Below are positions 1-9,219 of a stretch of DNA of 64,000 nucleotides, piece by piece. Positions within the stretch are counted from its first letter, which is position 1, and every line of letters starts with the position of its first letter. The notes under the pieces are model-generated. The model was not told the DNA's origin. It was given only the letters and a program-made list of their open reading frames with translations, and did not search any database. Location: assembly GCF_000526795.1 (NCBI RefSeq), contig NZ_JAGT01000001.1:2206001-2270000 (forward strand). The letters run 5' to 3'. Origin of the DNA: Ruminococcus flavefaciens AE3010 (GTDB taxonomy: Bacteria; Bacillota; Clostridia; Oscillospirales; Ruminococcaceae). Position numbers and translations under genes: made by a program.

Positions 1-817
1 AGGTCTTGCCTGCGATAGTGCGTTTTGCTTTCATAATGCTGCCGTCGAAATGTCCTGCCAGACAGAGGTCTGCGCCTGCTATCTTCTCAGCAAGCTCCTC
101 CTGCGGCAGCCAGTCGATATACTCGGTGATATTCTCACCTGTGCGTTTATTCTTCTTGCCGAGAGGTCCCACGAATACAAAGCGGAGACCGCTCTCATCT
201 TTCAGCAGGTCTATGGCTTTCAGTATGACCGATACGCCCTGCAAGGGAAGTACGCTGCCGAAGTAAAGTACGGTGAAGTCCTTGTTTTTCGGGGCTTCAC
301 GGGGATAGTATATGCTGCTGTCGGCTTCCAGATACAGAACGATCATCTTCTCCACAGGGAAACCGAACTCCTTGCAGAAGTATCTGCCGTGAGCCTTTGT
401 ATCGCATACTGCAAGGTCGGCAGCTGCAAGAGTGCGCCTGTCGATGAGTTTGAGGATATGTCCAATAAGACCGTTCCTGCGGAATATCTTCCTGTCAAAG
501 CAGAGGGTATCGTACATGGATATGAAAAAGTCCTCAACGATGGGCTTTTTCCGCAGCTTTCTCCCGAAAAGGGGTATCACCAGCTGAGGTGCAAAGCCTA
601 TAAAGCTCATATCGTAGTTCTTCATGTCAGCCCTCAGAAGCCTGCGGTAAACGTACAGCAGGCGCTTTAAATAGCTCTTTTTGTCCGAGCTTATTACAGT
701 GACCGTATTGCCGCCCCTGCGAAGCAGCTCTGTCTCCTGAACAAGTCTGAGGTAATCGCTGTTTTTTGTAGCGACAAAGAGTATGCGCTTACCCTTGATA
801 TCACTCAGACTTTTCAT
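1..817 (-). CDS. GT4-type glycosyltransferase, C-terminus cut by window edge
   Basis: Reading the minus strand from the ATG at 815-817 gives an open frame of about 272 residues with no stop before the window edge, so the protein is partial. It begins MKSLSDIKGKRILFVATKN and contains a GT-B C-domain start of the type FTVLYFGSVLPLQGV near residue 180, followed by FVFVGPLG. This is the usual strand pattern of the nucleotide-sugar-binding half of family 4 glycosyltransferases. The E-x7-E motif would lie beyond the edge. It is probably cytoplasmic or membrane-associated and adds a sugar to the polysaccharide made by this operon. Its start overlaps the end of the upstream GT2 gene by 17 bases, which implies translational coupling. 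Donor and linkage cannot be told from sequence. Confidence 0.82.
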   Translation of the reverse strand, partial: MKSLSDIKGKRILFVATKNSDYLRLVQETELLRRGGNTVTVISSDKKSYLKRLLYVYRRLLRADMKNYDMSFIGFAPQLVIPLFGRKLRKKPIVEDFFISMYDTLCFDRKIFRRNGLIGHILKLIDRRTLAAADLAVCDTKAHGRYFCKEFGFPVEKMIVLYLEADSSIYYPREAPKNKDFTVLYFGSVLPLQGVSVILKAIDLLKDESGLRFVFVGPLGKKNKRTGENITEYIDWLPQEELAEKIAGADLCLAGHFDGSIMKAKRTIAGKT

Positions 818-1775
818 TCTTCATTTCCTCGTCGCTCTTGCCGCACTCCATTTTTCTCACTCTGTACTGAACGTCCTCAAGGAGCTTCCTGTTTGCGGAG
901 ATAGTATCGCCAAGAAGTCCTATGGTTATGGTCTGGAAGCCCATCATAATGAGTATGGCAGTGAGGATAAGGGACTGGATATGTCCGCTGCCGTCACCCA
1001 TTGCCATAAGTATGAGGAACCTTATGCCCAGCACGCTTCCGATAAGCAGCAGTATAAAGCCGATAGTCATGAAGAATTTCAGCGGCTTGTACATTACAAA
1101 GGAACGTGTGATGACCGTTGATGAGCGCTTCATATAACGCCACATGCTTGAAAACAGGCGTGACGGACGGGTTTCGGGATTTGTCCTTATGGGGACAGAG
1201 GTCATGGCAGTCTTGTTGTTTCCTGCCTGTATTATAGTTTCAAGAGTATAGGTGTACTCGTTGACAACGTTGAGTCTCAGGGCTGCGTCACGGGAATAGG
1301 CTCTGAATCCGCTGGGAGCGTCGGGAATATCTGTGCCCGAAGCCACACGGACTACCCAGCTTCCCAGATGCTGGAACTTTTTCTTCTTCCATGAGAAATG
1401 CTCGGTCTGGTCGATAGGTCTTTCGCCTATGACTATATCAGCTTTCTGTTCAAGTATGGGGCGGACTATCTTCTCGATATCCGCACCGCAGTACTGATTG
1501 TCCGCGTCGGTATTCACGATTATATCAGCGCCCAAGTGCAGGCAGGCGTCTATTCCTGCCATAAAGCCCTTGGCAAGTCCCTTGTTGCGCTTAAAGGAAA
1601 CTATATGATGAAATCCCAGCTCCCGTGCACGGGCTGCTGTATTGTCCTTGCTTCCGTCGTTGATTATGAGGTACTCTATGGTATCTATACCGTCGATATG
1701 TCTGGGCAGGTCGTTGTAAGCCAGCTCCAGTGTCTCCTCCTCGTTATAGCACGGTATCTGAATGATAAGCTTCAT
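801..1775 (-). CDS. GT2 glycosyltransferase with C-terminal membrane segments (DPM1/GtrB-like)
   Basis: The 324-residue protein opens with IIQIPCYNEEETL and has NDGSKDNT near residue 40 and NTDADNQY near residue 88, the nucleotide-sugar and metal-binding DxD signatures of GT-A fold family 2 enzymes. The first 220 residues form the catalytic domain. Two hydrophobic segments follow at about 233-255 and 265-290, the layout of polyprenyl-phosphate sugar synthases of the DPM1/GtrB group. A likely role is transfer of a sugar from a nucleotide donor to a lipid carrier, which would feed the GT-C-like protein encoded just upstream. That link is inference from adjacency. It lies 18 bases after the 822-residue membrane gene in the same operon. 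Confidence 0.85.
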   Translation of the reverse strand: MKLIIQIPCYNEEETLELAYNDLPRHIDGIDTIEYLIINDGSKDNTAARARELGFHHIVSFKRNKGLAKGFMAGIDACLHLGADIIVNTDADNQYCGADIEKIVRPILEQKADIVIGERPIDQTEHFSWKKKKFQHLGSWVVRVASGTDIPDAPSGFRAYSRDAALRLNVVNEYTYTLETIIQAGNNKTAMTSVPIRTNPETRPSRLFSSMWRYMKRSSTVITRSFVMYKPLKFFMTIGFILLLIGSVLGIRFLILMAMGDGSGHIQSLILTAILIMMGFQTITIGLLGDTISANRKLLEDVQYRVRKMECGKSDEEMKNEKSE

Positions 1776-1793
1776 TTTTTCATTTCCTTTCTC

Positions 1794-4262
1794 TTATGTA
1801 GCAGGCGAAAAGCGCACTGACTTTACAGGCACTCCAAGCTGACGTGTATCCGCGGGATTTGCTTTGGAAGCGCTCCAGAGAGGACAGCATATGGTGAGTA
1901 TATTATCGCCGTCCTTTATCAGCTCCTCGTCAGCGCTGAAATGGAGGGGCTCGCCGTTGTTGGCAGCAGTTATGGTATCGCTGCCTATCTCCCTGCCGTT
2001 AAGGAGCATGGTGACCTTTACCTCATCAGCACCGATAGCTTCAAGGGGCAGCTCCAGTCCAAGCTCCATGGTGATATCGTAATCGTCGGGACGCAATCCG
2101 CACTCTATCTGAGCCTTCTCGCTGTCTGTCCAGCAGAAATAGCTTTCAAGGTCGGATACGCCGCTCATTTTGTCGTAATCTCCTGCCGCAGTGTACATAT
2201 ACTTGTACTTGTCATAGGAGTATATGCCTATCTCCTCCACTGTTGACCAGAAGTACTTTGACATAGGCACTATCCTGCCTGTATGGTTGAGGTCGTCCTC
2301 TATCCTGTGGAGCTTGTTGGAGTACATTACGGAATAGTCGTCACCGTCAAGGTTCTTTTCGGATATGACTATGACTCTGCCGTATTTCTGCGCAAGTCTG
2401 TCCAGCTGCTGAGGATCCTCCTGATCCTCGGGAAATACTGCCGCACCTGTCATGCTCCTTATGGGCAGCCACAGCCTCATGGTATAGGTGGGAGATATCA
2501 CAACGCAGTCGTCGCTTGTGATATAGTCGGTAAGGTCTGTAAGGACGCTCCACTCCATGCGGGAATCGTCGGTATTGTACATGAGATAGCCGTCGAAACG
2601 AGCAACATAGAGAAGTCCCACCAGTGATGCGGGGATAATGAGCTTTCCGCCAATGTGGTCGAGAGCCGCTGCGGCAAAAAGCACCGCAACAGGCACGAAA
2701 GGAGCAAGATATCTTCCGTAGTAGTAATAATACTGTATATCATAGCGCAGGAAGGCTGAATAAAACAGTATACAGTAGAAGAACATGAGGAACAACACAA
2801 GCTTCGAGCTGCTTTCTGCAAAGCGCTTTACAGACAAGATACCGAAGATGATGCCCAGCGGCACCAGCACGATGCCTGCGTTTGCGCAGAAGCCCAGCAG
2901 TGCAAGATGACTTGCCTCGTCCCAGCTGCTGTACTTGAAGAACGCCCTGCCTATGATGTAGGCACAGGGCAGTACAAGCATAAGTCTCAGCATAAGCACG
3001 AACCACTTCGACTCGGCTGCGGTGCGGATAAACTTACGCTGATTGAAGCCTTTTGGAGTCCGCTTGTTTACGATGAACGCAAACAGAATGACTGCTGCAA
3101 ATGCAGCTATGGAAGCCACAGTCACTACCTTGGTGATATTGCTCACATTGATACCGCCCACAAATACGGGGCTGTAGTTGTTCATGGTATAGAATGGCTG
3201 AACGTGTCTCATGGCAAAGTAGCTTGCAATGTATATCGCCACAGTGGCAGGCATGAGCCATGTGTACTGCTTCTCACGGGTGAATACATACATTCCGCCG
3301 TATATCATCACGAACATTGGTATCATGGTATATATGGAAACATGATAGCAGCCGAACACCGCTACGGGTATTATTGACAGCCACTTGAAGTCGGGGTTCT
3401 CGTCGTCTGTCATGAAGTACATGAACGTAAGCGGTATCAGTGCAAGGGTCATCTCCGTGAGAGAAGCCTTTGCCACCCACAGTATTATAGGCGCTGCCGA
3501 AGCGGCTGTGCAGGCACAGGCAGCGGTGGTCTTTTTCAGCTTCAGATTGCCGCATATGAAGTAAACAAGGAATATGAGGCATATATAAATGATAGTCTCA
3601 AAGTCCTGCATATTCTCCATGCCGAAGTTGGTTCCCCACATGGCAAGGAGTGCGGAATATGTCGGTATTCCGTGGATTATTCCCGATGCGGGACCGCGGC
3701 TCCTGTCGTAAACCGTATCGGGATAGCTCTCACCGGGGATATCAAGTCCGCGGAGGTAATTCTTCACGCCGTATGCCATGAACTCGCGGTCTTCCTCGGT
3801 ATCAAGATCGTTATACTCCGTGATGTCCTTCTGGCGCTTGGTATCGCCGTTCATAAAGAGTATCGCCTGAGTCTGGTAAACTCCCTGATCCTGTCCCATG
3901 CCGAAGAGGTAGTTCTTCTGTGACACGAATGGGATCGCCATAAGACTTATCACTATGGGGATAAGCATATCCTTTACAGAAAACTCATGTCCGAGAGTAT
4001 GTCTGCGGCGGAAGAACTTTCCCTTGTCAAGGAACAGCACCAGAGCAAGTACTGCTCCGCATAATGCCGCTGTTCCTGCTCCTGCACGGAATACAGTGTA
4101 TATATCAGCGACAAAGAGCCCCATGCTGACCATGATATGTGCAAAGAACCACATTATCACGCCCATTACCGCAGCTTCTATCAGGTTTTTCTTTTTGAAC
4201 CATATAACAGTGCTCAGTACGGAAAGGATAAGCCCCCCCAAGCAGACCGCCGAAAACATCAT
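1794..4262 (-). CDS. large polytopic membrane protein, GT-C-like glycosyltransferase candidate
   Basis: This 822-residue protein has roughly twelve to fourteen hydrophobic segments in its first 560 residues and then a soluble C-terminal part of about 250 residues, a GT-C architecture (lipid-linked sugar donors, extracytoplasmic active site). An acidic loop after the third or fourth segment (GQDQGVY at about 124-130) sits where GT-C enzymes carry their catalytic Asp. The rest of the loop (residues 130-190) is polar and rich in D, E and R. The C-terminal region ends in what looks like a beta-sandwich. I recognise no close named family. The downstream DPM1-like GT2 gene would supply a polyprenyl-phosphate sugar, which supports the GT-C reading. 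It starts at an ATG with a 9-base gap after the upstream GT4 gene. Confidence 0.65.
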   Translation of the reverse strand: MMFSAVCLGGLILSVLSTVIWFKKKNLIEAAVMGVIMWFFAHIMVSMGLFVADIYTVFRAGAGTAALCGAVLALVLFLDKGKFFRRRHTLGHEFSVKDMLIPIVISLMAIPFVSQKNYLFGMGQDQGVYQTQAILFMNGDTKRQKDITEYNDLDTEEDREFMAYGVKNYLRGLDIPGESYPDTVYDRSRGPASGIIHGIPTYSALLAMWGTNFGMENMQDFETIIYICLIFLVYFICGNLKLKKTTAACACTAASAAPIILWVAKASLTEMTLALIPLTFMYFMTDDENPDFKWLSIIPVAVFGCYHVSIYTMIPMFVMIYGGMYVFTREKQYTWLMPATVAIYIASYFAMRHVQPFYTMNNYSPVFVGGINVSNITKVVTVASIAAFAAVILFAFIVNKRTPKGFNQRKFIRTAAESKWFVLMLRLMLVLPCAYIIGRAFFKYSSWDEASHLALLGFCANAGIVLVPLGIIFGILSVKRFAESSSKLVLFLMFFYCILFYSAFLRYDIQYYYYYGRYLAPFVPVAVLFAAAALDHIGGKLIIPASLVGLLYVARFDGYLMYNTDDSRMEWSVLTDLTDYITSDDCVVISPTYTMRLWLPIRSMTGAAVFPEDQEDPQQLDRLAQKYGRVIVISEKNLDGDDYSVMYSNKLHRIEDDLNHTGRIVPMSKYFWSTVEEIGIYSYDKYKYMYTAAGDYDKMSGVSDLESYFCWTDSEKAQIECGLRPDDYDITMELGLELPLEAIGADEVKVTMLLNGREIGSDTITAANNGEPLHFSADEELIKDGDNILTICCPLWSASKANPADTRQLGVPVKSVRFSPAT

Positions 4263-4271
4263 TTATTACGT

Positions 4272-5456
4272 TCACTCCTCACAGATATGATTTATCATCT
4301 CACTGAAATTGCGCATTATAACTTCCCAGCGGTAGTTGCTGTCGATATACGCTTTTGCATTGCGGCGCATTATGCCGTATTCCTCGGGGTGAGAGAACAC
4401 ATAGTCAAGCACGCCTTCAAATTCAAAATAGTTTGTGTAGTAAAGTCCGCCGTTGCTCTTTACGCAGTGCCCCTTGAGCACCTCGCACACGCCGTTTACT
4501 ATAACGGGCACGGAAAGAGTCATGGCTTCAAGTACGGATATGGAAAGACTTTCAAAAGCAGAGGGCAGCACAAGGCACTTCGCTCCCGATATGCCGCTGA
4601 ACTTGTCCTCCTCGCTGACGAAGCCGAGACTGATAATATCCTTATCCCTGGGTATCTCGCAGACGGGCTTGCCCATGAGAACAAGCTTCAGACCGCTGTC
4701 AGGACGGCGCTTTTTGTACTCCTGAAAGTATCTGAAAAGCTCGGGGCAGCACTTGCCCTCGTCGATACGTCCCACATAGATGATGTAGTCGCCCTCGATG
4801 CCGTATTTACTGCGGAAGCCTGCTTCATCGGGCTCGCAGGGCACTTCAACTCCCGTACCCATAACGCGGCAGGGCTTGTCCTTACAGTCAAAAAGTCCCT
4901 GCACCAGCGCCTTTTCCTCGTCGGTGAGGAAGATGAACGCCTTAGGGAGCTTGAAAAATGTCTCGTATGTCTTGAAATGTATAAAGGGCTCCTCATGAGC
5001 AGTGGGTATGAGTATGGACTTTTCAGCCACCTCGGGAAGTCCCTTTACCGTAAGGTAGTAGAGATAGGTCACGAAGATGAATATATCGTAATTATCCTTA
5101 TTTTCGCGGATATAGTTTATAGCCGCAGGAGAATAGGGTCCCTGCTTCTCGAACCACTTTTCCTCGGTCTCGGTGTTGTAATTGGCAGTACCGCCGCTGA
5201 GGTACTTTCCGTTGAAGTCGTTGAAGTCCTTTGCGCGGAGCTTCTCAACAGGGAAACGGCGAACATGTACTCCGTTTATGTCCTCCTCGTCGGCTTTGTA
5301 GAAGTTTTCCCATGTGGTGTACTCCTGAGCCTTTGTGGTTATAACGTCAACTTCAAATTCGGCAGTAAGGCGCTCTGCGATAAGACGGGTGTAGTATTCC
5401 GAGCCGCCGTTGACTTCAAGTCCGTATCTCTGATTTACAAGCGCTATCCTTTTCAT
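4272..5456 (-). CDS. GT4-type glycosyltransferase
   Basis: The 394-residue GT-B protein starts MKRIALVNQRYGLEVNGGSE, a typical N-terminal acceptor-domain strand and loop with a GGSE turn. The C-domain begins at DYIIYVGRIDEGK (about 227-239) and contains LPSAFESLSISVLEAM, with the family 4 E-x7-E motif that holds the donor nucleotide sugar. It is a retaining glycosyltransferase of polysaccharide assembly. It shares overall layout with the next gene (5453-6658), including a YFEFEG stretch near the C-terminus, so the two are probably paralogues from an old duplication. They overlap by four bases (ATGA), so are translationally coupled. Sugar specificity is unknown. Confidence 0.87.
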   Translation of the reverse strand: MKRIALVNQRYGLEVNGGSEYYTRLIAERLTAEFEVDVITTKAQEYTTWENFYKADEEDINGVHVRRFPVEKLRAKDFNDFNGKYLSGGTANYNTETEEKWFEKQGPYSPAAINYIRENKDNYDIFIFVTYLYYLTVKGLPEVAEKSILIPTAHEEPFIHFKTYETFFKLPKAFIFLTDEEKALVQGLFDCKDKPCRVMGTGVEVPCEPDEAGFRSKYGIEGDYIIYVGRIDEGKCCPELFRYFQEYKKRRPDSGLKLVLMGKPVCEIPRDKDIISLGFVSEEDKFSGISGAKCLVLPSAFESLSISVLEAMTLSVPVIVNGVCEVLKGHCVKSNGGLYYTNYFEFEGVLDYVFSHPEEYGIMRRNAKAYIDSNYRWEVIMRNFSEMINHICEE

Positions 5457-6658
5457 TCTTCTCCGATGACCTCTCTGAAAAACTTCCTGTACTTTTCAAC
5501 TATAACGTCCCACGCAAAATTGCTGCGGACGTAATCTCCGCCGTTAATGCCCATTTGCCGAGCCCTGTCCCTGTTTCCGAGGAACCAGTCGGTGCAGCCC
5601 TCGAACTCGAAGTAGTCCCCGAAGTAAAGACCGCCGTTTGATTCCGATACGAAGTTCCGCGTAACGGGACAGCCGCTGTGTACCAGCACGGGGCGTCCGC
5701 AGAGCCAGCTCTCCATGATAACAAGGGAGAAGCTCTCGTTTTTGGACGGCTGACACAGGAACTCCGCCGCCGCCTGTCCGTTGTACTTGTCCTGCTTGTC
5801 CACGAAGCCCAAGTCGATGATGCGCTTCTGCTTTATGAGCTCAGCAGGGAGCTCTATGCTGCCGCCGCCGATGAGGACCAGTTTAAGGTCTGTATCGCGG
5901 CGCCTGATGTACTCCGAATAGTATTTAACAAGGGTGTGGACGTTCTTGCCCTCGTCCTTGCGTCCCGCATATATGATGAACGGGCTGTCGATGCCGAATT
6001 TCTTTCGGAAAGCCTCTGCGTCGGGAATTATACCCGTATCCATGCCTATACCCATGACTATGGTCTTGGTGCCGCTCTGTGAGAAGCCGAAAAGCCTCTC
6101 AGCCAGCTCCGCCTCGGGACGGGCATTGAATATCATGCCTGCGGTCTGAGGGAAAAGCTCCTTGTAGCGGCTTATATAGGCATAAGCCTCGTCGTGGAAG
6201 CAGGGTATGAACACAGCCTTCTCGGGGAAGAGCTTCGCGCCGTTATATGCTGTACACAGCAGATAGGGTATGAACACGAAGAGTGAGTATTCCTCATTGT
6301 GCTCTTTCATATAGTCGTAGAGCTGAGGGCAGTTCACCATTTCCGACAGGAAGATGTCCTCCTCCGCCTGAGTTATGCGATGCCCCTTCATAAGCTTGGC
6401 GTTCACCGCGTCAAAAGCGGCTCTGTCCCGCTTTTCCACCTTGAAACGCCTTACTGTTATGCCCTTTGAGGTCTTATCAATGCCCTCTTTGTTGAAATTT
6501 TCGCTCCAGTCCGAGCCTGCGTCCTTTATGCAGGTGGACAGTATCTCAAGGTCAACTCCCGCTTCATGGAGGTGGTCAGTTACCTCGCGGAGCTCCATTT
6601 CCGCTCCGCCGGGGATATTCTCTCCGTACCACGGGATAACAAATCCTATTTTTTTCAT
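5453..6658 (-). CDS. GT4-type glycosyltransferase
   Basis: The 401-residue protein starts MKKIGFVIPWYGENIPGGAE, with the GGAE loop typical of family 4 acceptor domains. The C-domain starts at FIIYAGRKDEGKNVHTLV, and the motif region reads CQPSKNESFSLVIMES with E-x7-E. Near the C-terminus GGLYFGDYFEFEG closely matches the corresponding stretch of the neighbour at 4272-5456, which indicates paralogy. It overlaps that gene by four bases and starts 10 bases after the upstream GT4 gene. The role is a sugar transfer step in the polysaccharide repeat unit; donor and acceptor cannot be assigned. Confidence 0.87.
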   Translation of the reverse strand: MKKIGFVIPWYGENIPGGAEMELREVTDHLHEAGVDLEILSTCIKDAGSDWSENFNKEGIDKTSKGITVRRFKVEKRDRAAFDAVNAKLMKGHRITQAEEDIFLSEMVNCPQLYDYMKEHNEEYSLFVFIPYLLCTAYNGAKLFPEKAVFIPCFHDEAYAYISRYKELFPQTAGMIFNARPEAELAERLFGFSQSGTKTIVMGIGMDTGIIPDAEAFRKKFGIDSPFIIYAGRKDEGKNVHTLVKYYSEYIRRRDTDLKLVLIGGGSIELPAELIKQKRIIDLGFVDKQDKYNGQAAAEFLCQPSKNESFSLVIMESWLCGRPVLVHSGCPVTRNFVSESNGGLYFGDYFEFEGCTDWFLGNRDRARQMGINGGDYVRSNFAWDVIVEKYRKFFREVIGEE

Positions 6659-6668
6659 TTCAGTATCC

Positions 6669-7751
6669 TTATTTGGAAGCTGTGCCCTCGATAAAGGCTT
6701 TCAGCTTTGTCTCGAATATATTGCTGAGTCTTTCGTAGGAGAAGTACTCCAGACGTTTGCGCTGTCCCTCGATGACGCTCTCGCGGAGCTTATCATCGGT
6801 GAGGAGCCTGTCCATGACTGCTGCTGCGAATATAGGGTCGTTGTCGTCAAGGAGTATGCCGCTGCCGCCCAGAGTTTCCCCGATAGCGCTGGTATCGTAT
6901 GCGATTATGGGCACGCCGAAGAACATGGACTCAACCAGCGGTACGCACAGTCCCTCATGCTCGCTCATGCAGAGAAAGGCGTCGGCAATATGGTAATACG
7001 CCAGTATCTCACTGAACTTTATATGTCCCGTGAACACAACGTCGTCGGAAAGTCCCAGAGCCTTTACGTACTTCACAAGGCGCTCGTTGTAGTTCTCCAT
7101 GCCGTTTGCCGAGCCTACAAGTATAAGTCTCGAATCGGGGTTCAGCTTCCTGTAGCAGGCATATGCGCGGATAACGTTCTCCTGTCTCTTATTGGGAGCT
7201 ATCCTGCCCACGAATATGATGTTCTTCTTGCCGTCGCGGTACTTCTTCATAGTGGCTTCATCGGGAGCCTGCCTGTAGTCATCGAACTTGGTCAGTGACG
7301 GGCTTATGTCTATTTTACAGGTATAGCCCATTCTGATGAGCTCAGACTTATTGTACTCCGACACCGCAAGAACGTAGTCCACCTTGTCGCGGAGGTACTC
7401 AACGCCCTTGTAGCCGTACTCCGTCAGCTGTGTGGCAGGTGCGCTGTATGGGCGGAAGAATTCGGGGGGAGTGATGTTGTGGTATATCATCACCCTGCGG
7501 CACTTGTAATTGTCTATCTTAAAGGACAGATCCGTGCCTGTGGACTTGTGGTATATGAGCACATCGTCCTTTTTCAGGTCGCGGAGCTTGTCAGCCTTTA
7601 CGGCTGCGCCCTCGGGAAGTCTCTTGTCTATATTTTCGGCGTATATCTCGGTAGTATAACCCATTTTGCCGATTATCTCCTTCAGCCACAGTGCGTCGTT
7701 GCCTACGCCGTCACCGAATGAAAGGGTAGGAAGTATCTGAACTACTCTCAT
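6669..7751 (-). CDS. GT4-type glycosyltransferase
   Basis: The 360-residue protein starts MRVVQILPTLSFGDGVGND, where a GDGVGN loop replaces the GG[A/S]E of its neighbours. The C-domain begins KKNIIFVGRIAPNKRQENV near residue 187 and has MSEHEGLCVPLVESM with the E-x7-E donor-binding motif. These are clear family 4 GT-B features. Its C-terminal helix region is about 20 residues shorter than in the two downstream GT4 proteins. It begins one base after the stop of the coiled-coil gene 7752-8207, so it is tightly coupled within the export operon. The function is addition of one sugar of the polysaccharide; the actual sugar is not predictable. Confidence 0.86.
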   Translation of the reverse strand: MRVVQILPTLSFGDGVGNDALWLKEIIGKMGYTTEIYAENIDKRLPEGAAVKADKLRDLKKDDVLIYHKSTGTDLSFKIDNYKCRRVMIYHNITPPEFFRPYSAPATQLTEYGYKGVEYLRDKVDYVLAVSEYNKSELIRMGYTCKIDISPSLTKFDDYRQAPDEATMKKYRDGKKNIIFVGRIAPNKRQENVIRAYACYRKLNPDSRLILVGSANGMENYNERLVKYVKALGLSDDVVFTGHIKFSEILAYYHIADAFLCMSEHEGLCVPLVESMFFGVPIIAYDTSAIGETLGGSGILLDDNDPIFAAAVMDRLLTDDKLRESVIEGQRKRLEYFSYERLSNIFETKLKAFIEGTASK

Positions 7752-8207
7752 TTACTGACGCTCCCCGTTCAGTCTGCTGCGGAGCTCCGCATTCTCACGC
7801 TCCAGCTTGTCAAGGCGTATCATAAGCTCCTTGTGGGCAAGCTCCATTGCCTCCACCTTGCTGCTCATATCAGCGGACTTGCTCTCGGACAGAGCCTTCA
7901 TAACTGTCACCGCATTGGCGTTGAAGTCGTTCTGCTCAAATACCGCAGGCTCCACGTAGAACTTCATCATCTTGCGGAGTATCTTCTTGAAGAACACCTT
8001 TATGCCGCTGCCCTGAAGCTCCTTATAGGGCTGTATATAGTAATGTGTGCTGATATAGTCAAGAGCCTCGGAGAGCGAGCCGCTCTGGGCGTTCTTCTTG
8101 TAGGGAACGTCCTCAAAGCTGAGCATATCCGCAGTAAGTCCCTGCTCCTTTATTTTCTGCTTTATTTCCGTCATTATCTCTTCAATGTTTATGCTTCCGT
8201 TTTCCAT
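7752..8207 (-). CDS. small coiled-coil protein of the polysaccharide operon
   Basis: The 151-residue protein has no signal peptide. It opens with a charged helix (INIEEIMTEIKQKIKEQ) of a kind often found at the start of polysaccharide-biosynthesis methyltransferases and glycosyltransferases. It then has a basic amphipathic stretch (FFKKILRKMMKFY, about 74-86) that could touch the membrane. It ends in a long predicted coiled coil (about 105-148) rich in E, L, K and R. It sits between a coiled-coil methyltransferase and a GT4 enzyme with gaps of three bases and none. I infer a scaffold or anchoring partner of the methyltransferase, like the coiled-coil part of WbdD-type chain terminators, but no catalytic motif is visible. 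Function unproven. Confidence 0.7.
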   Translation of the reverse strand: MENGSINIEEIMTEIKQKIKEQGLTADMLSFEDVPYKKNAQSGSLSEALDYISTHYYIQPYKELQGSGIKVFFKKILRKMMKFYVEPAVFEQNDFNANAVTVMKALSESKSADMSSKVEAMELAHKELMIRLDKLERENAELRSRLNGERQ

Positions 8208-8210
8208 GGT

Positions 8211-9214
8211 TTATCCTTTCTTCACGGCTACTACCGCGTAATCCTGACTTCCGAATATGATGTCGGATACGCGCTTCATCGCCTCATTGAACTCAGCCGT
8301 ATTCTCTGCCTCTGCACATTTCAGAGGAGGTATCTCAAAGGGCGGTCTGCTGCTTTCTGTATATATTATCTCGATGTCCTTAAAGCCTGCCTTTTCAAGG
8401 TAATATTGCAGCGTTAATGGGTGTACGGGCTTTATATGGGACGGGTCGATGTAGAATGCATTCGTGTAAATGGACAGCGATGTGGGATTTGGTGTCTCCA
8501 TAATAATACAGCCGCCGTCCTCAAGGCGCTCGTATGCAGTATTGCACAGGCGGATTATCTGATGAGGTTTAAGGTGCTCCACCACCTGTCCCACGAAGAT
8601 GCCGTCAACGCCCTCGGTCTTTTCAAGGAAGTCGCAGCCGTCGCCGCAGGTGGCTCTGAGGCCTTTCATATTGCAGTATTCAGTATAAGGCTCATAGATA
8701 TCCACACCCTCGGCAGGTATGCCGTTATCCTGCATGAGAGACAGGAACTCTCCTCTGCCGCAGCCGATATCCACTACCTTTTTCTTATCGCGGTAGAATT
8801 TAAGGTAGAACTCCTGAGACTTCTTTATGCTCTCGATAGAGCCGCGGAAGTGGTTCTCAAAGTCGAAATAGTCGATATCGTCATAGTCAGAGCCGCTGCT
8901 CTCGGCAGCAGGCGCAGGGGTCTGCACAGCTGTCCCCGCGGACGTCGCCACAGGAGCTGCTTTCAGCTTCTTTTCCACGGAGCTGAGCTTGCTCTTGAGG
9001 AATTCCTCCTCGCTTGTGAGCCTTTCGATAAGGGTGTTGTTGTTCCTGAGATTCACGCAGGCAGCCTCAAAGTCTTTCCTGAGACCGCCGCCCTCAATGT
9101 CCTTGTCTGCGGCTTCGAGACCCGCAAGGATAAAACCGAAAAGCTTTCTTTTCAGCGCTCCCTTAATGCCCTTCTGATTTTTTATACTGTCTAAAAACTG
9201 CGATAAATTACTCA
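8211..9214 (-). CDS. SAM-dependent methyltransferase with N-terminal coiled coil
   Basis: The frame is open upstream, but the ATG at 9212-9214 is chosen because it has AAGAGGT a short distance before it and the extra upstream residues overlap wzt. The resulting protein has 334 residues. Residues 45-87 form a coiled coil, followed by an Ala/Pro/Thr-rich linker (about 85-108). A class I methyltransferase fold then carries motif I VVDIGCGRGEF (147-157) and the later GDGCDFL, VVEHL and METPNPTS motifs, a Methyltransf_23/11-like profile. It lies between wzt and a coiled-coil gene in an ABC-export cluster. In Gram-negative O9a-type systems a coiled-coil methyltransferase caps the glycan end and sets chain length, and the WZT C-domain reads that cap. 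A similar role here is inference. Confidence 0.82.
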
Positions 9215-9219
9215 TTTTT

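Noticed and set aside
4137..5534. A 465-codon plus-strand open frame opposite the GT4 genes
   Set aside because: It is antisense to two clear GT4 genes, has no family features and no ribosome site; it is a by-product of codon bias.
6375..7298. A 307-codon plus-strand open frame opposite two GT4 genes
   Set aside because: Antisense shadow that spans the boundary of two real genes; no recognisable protein motif.
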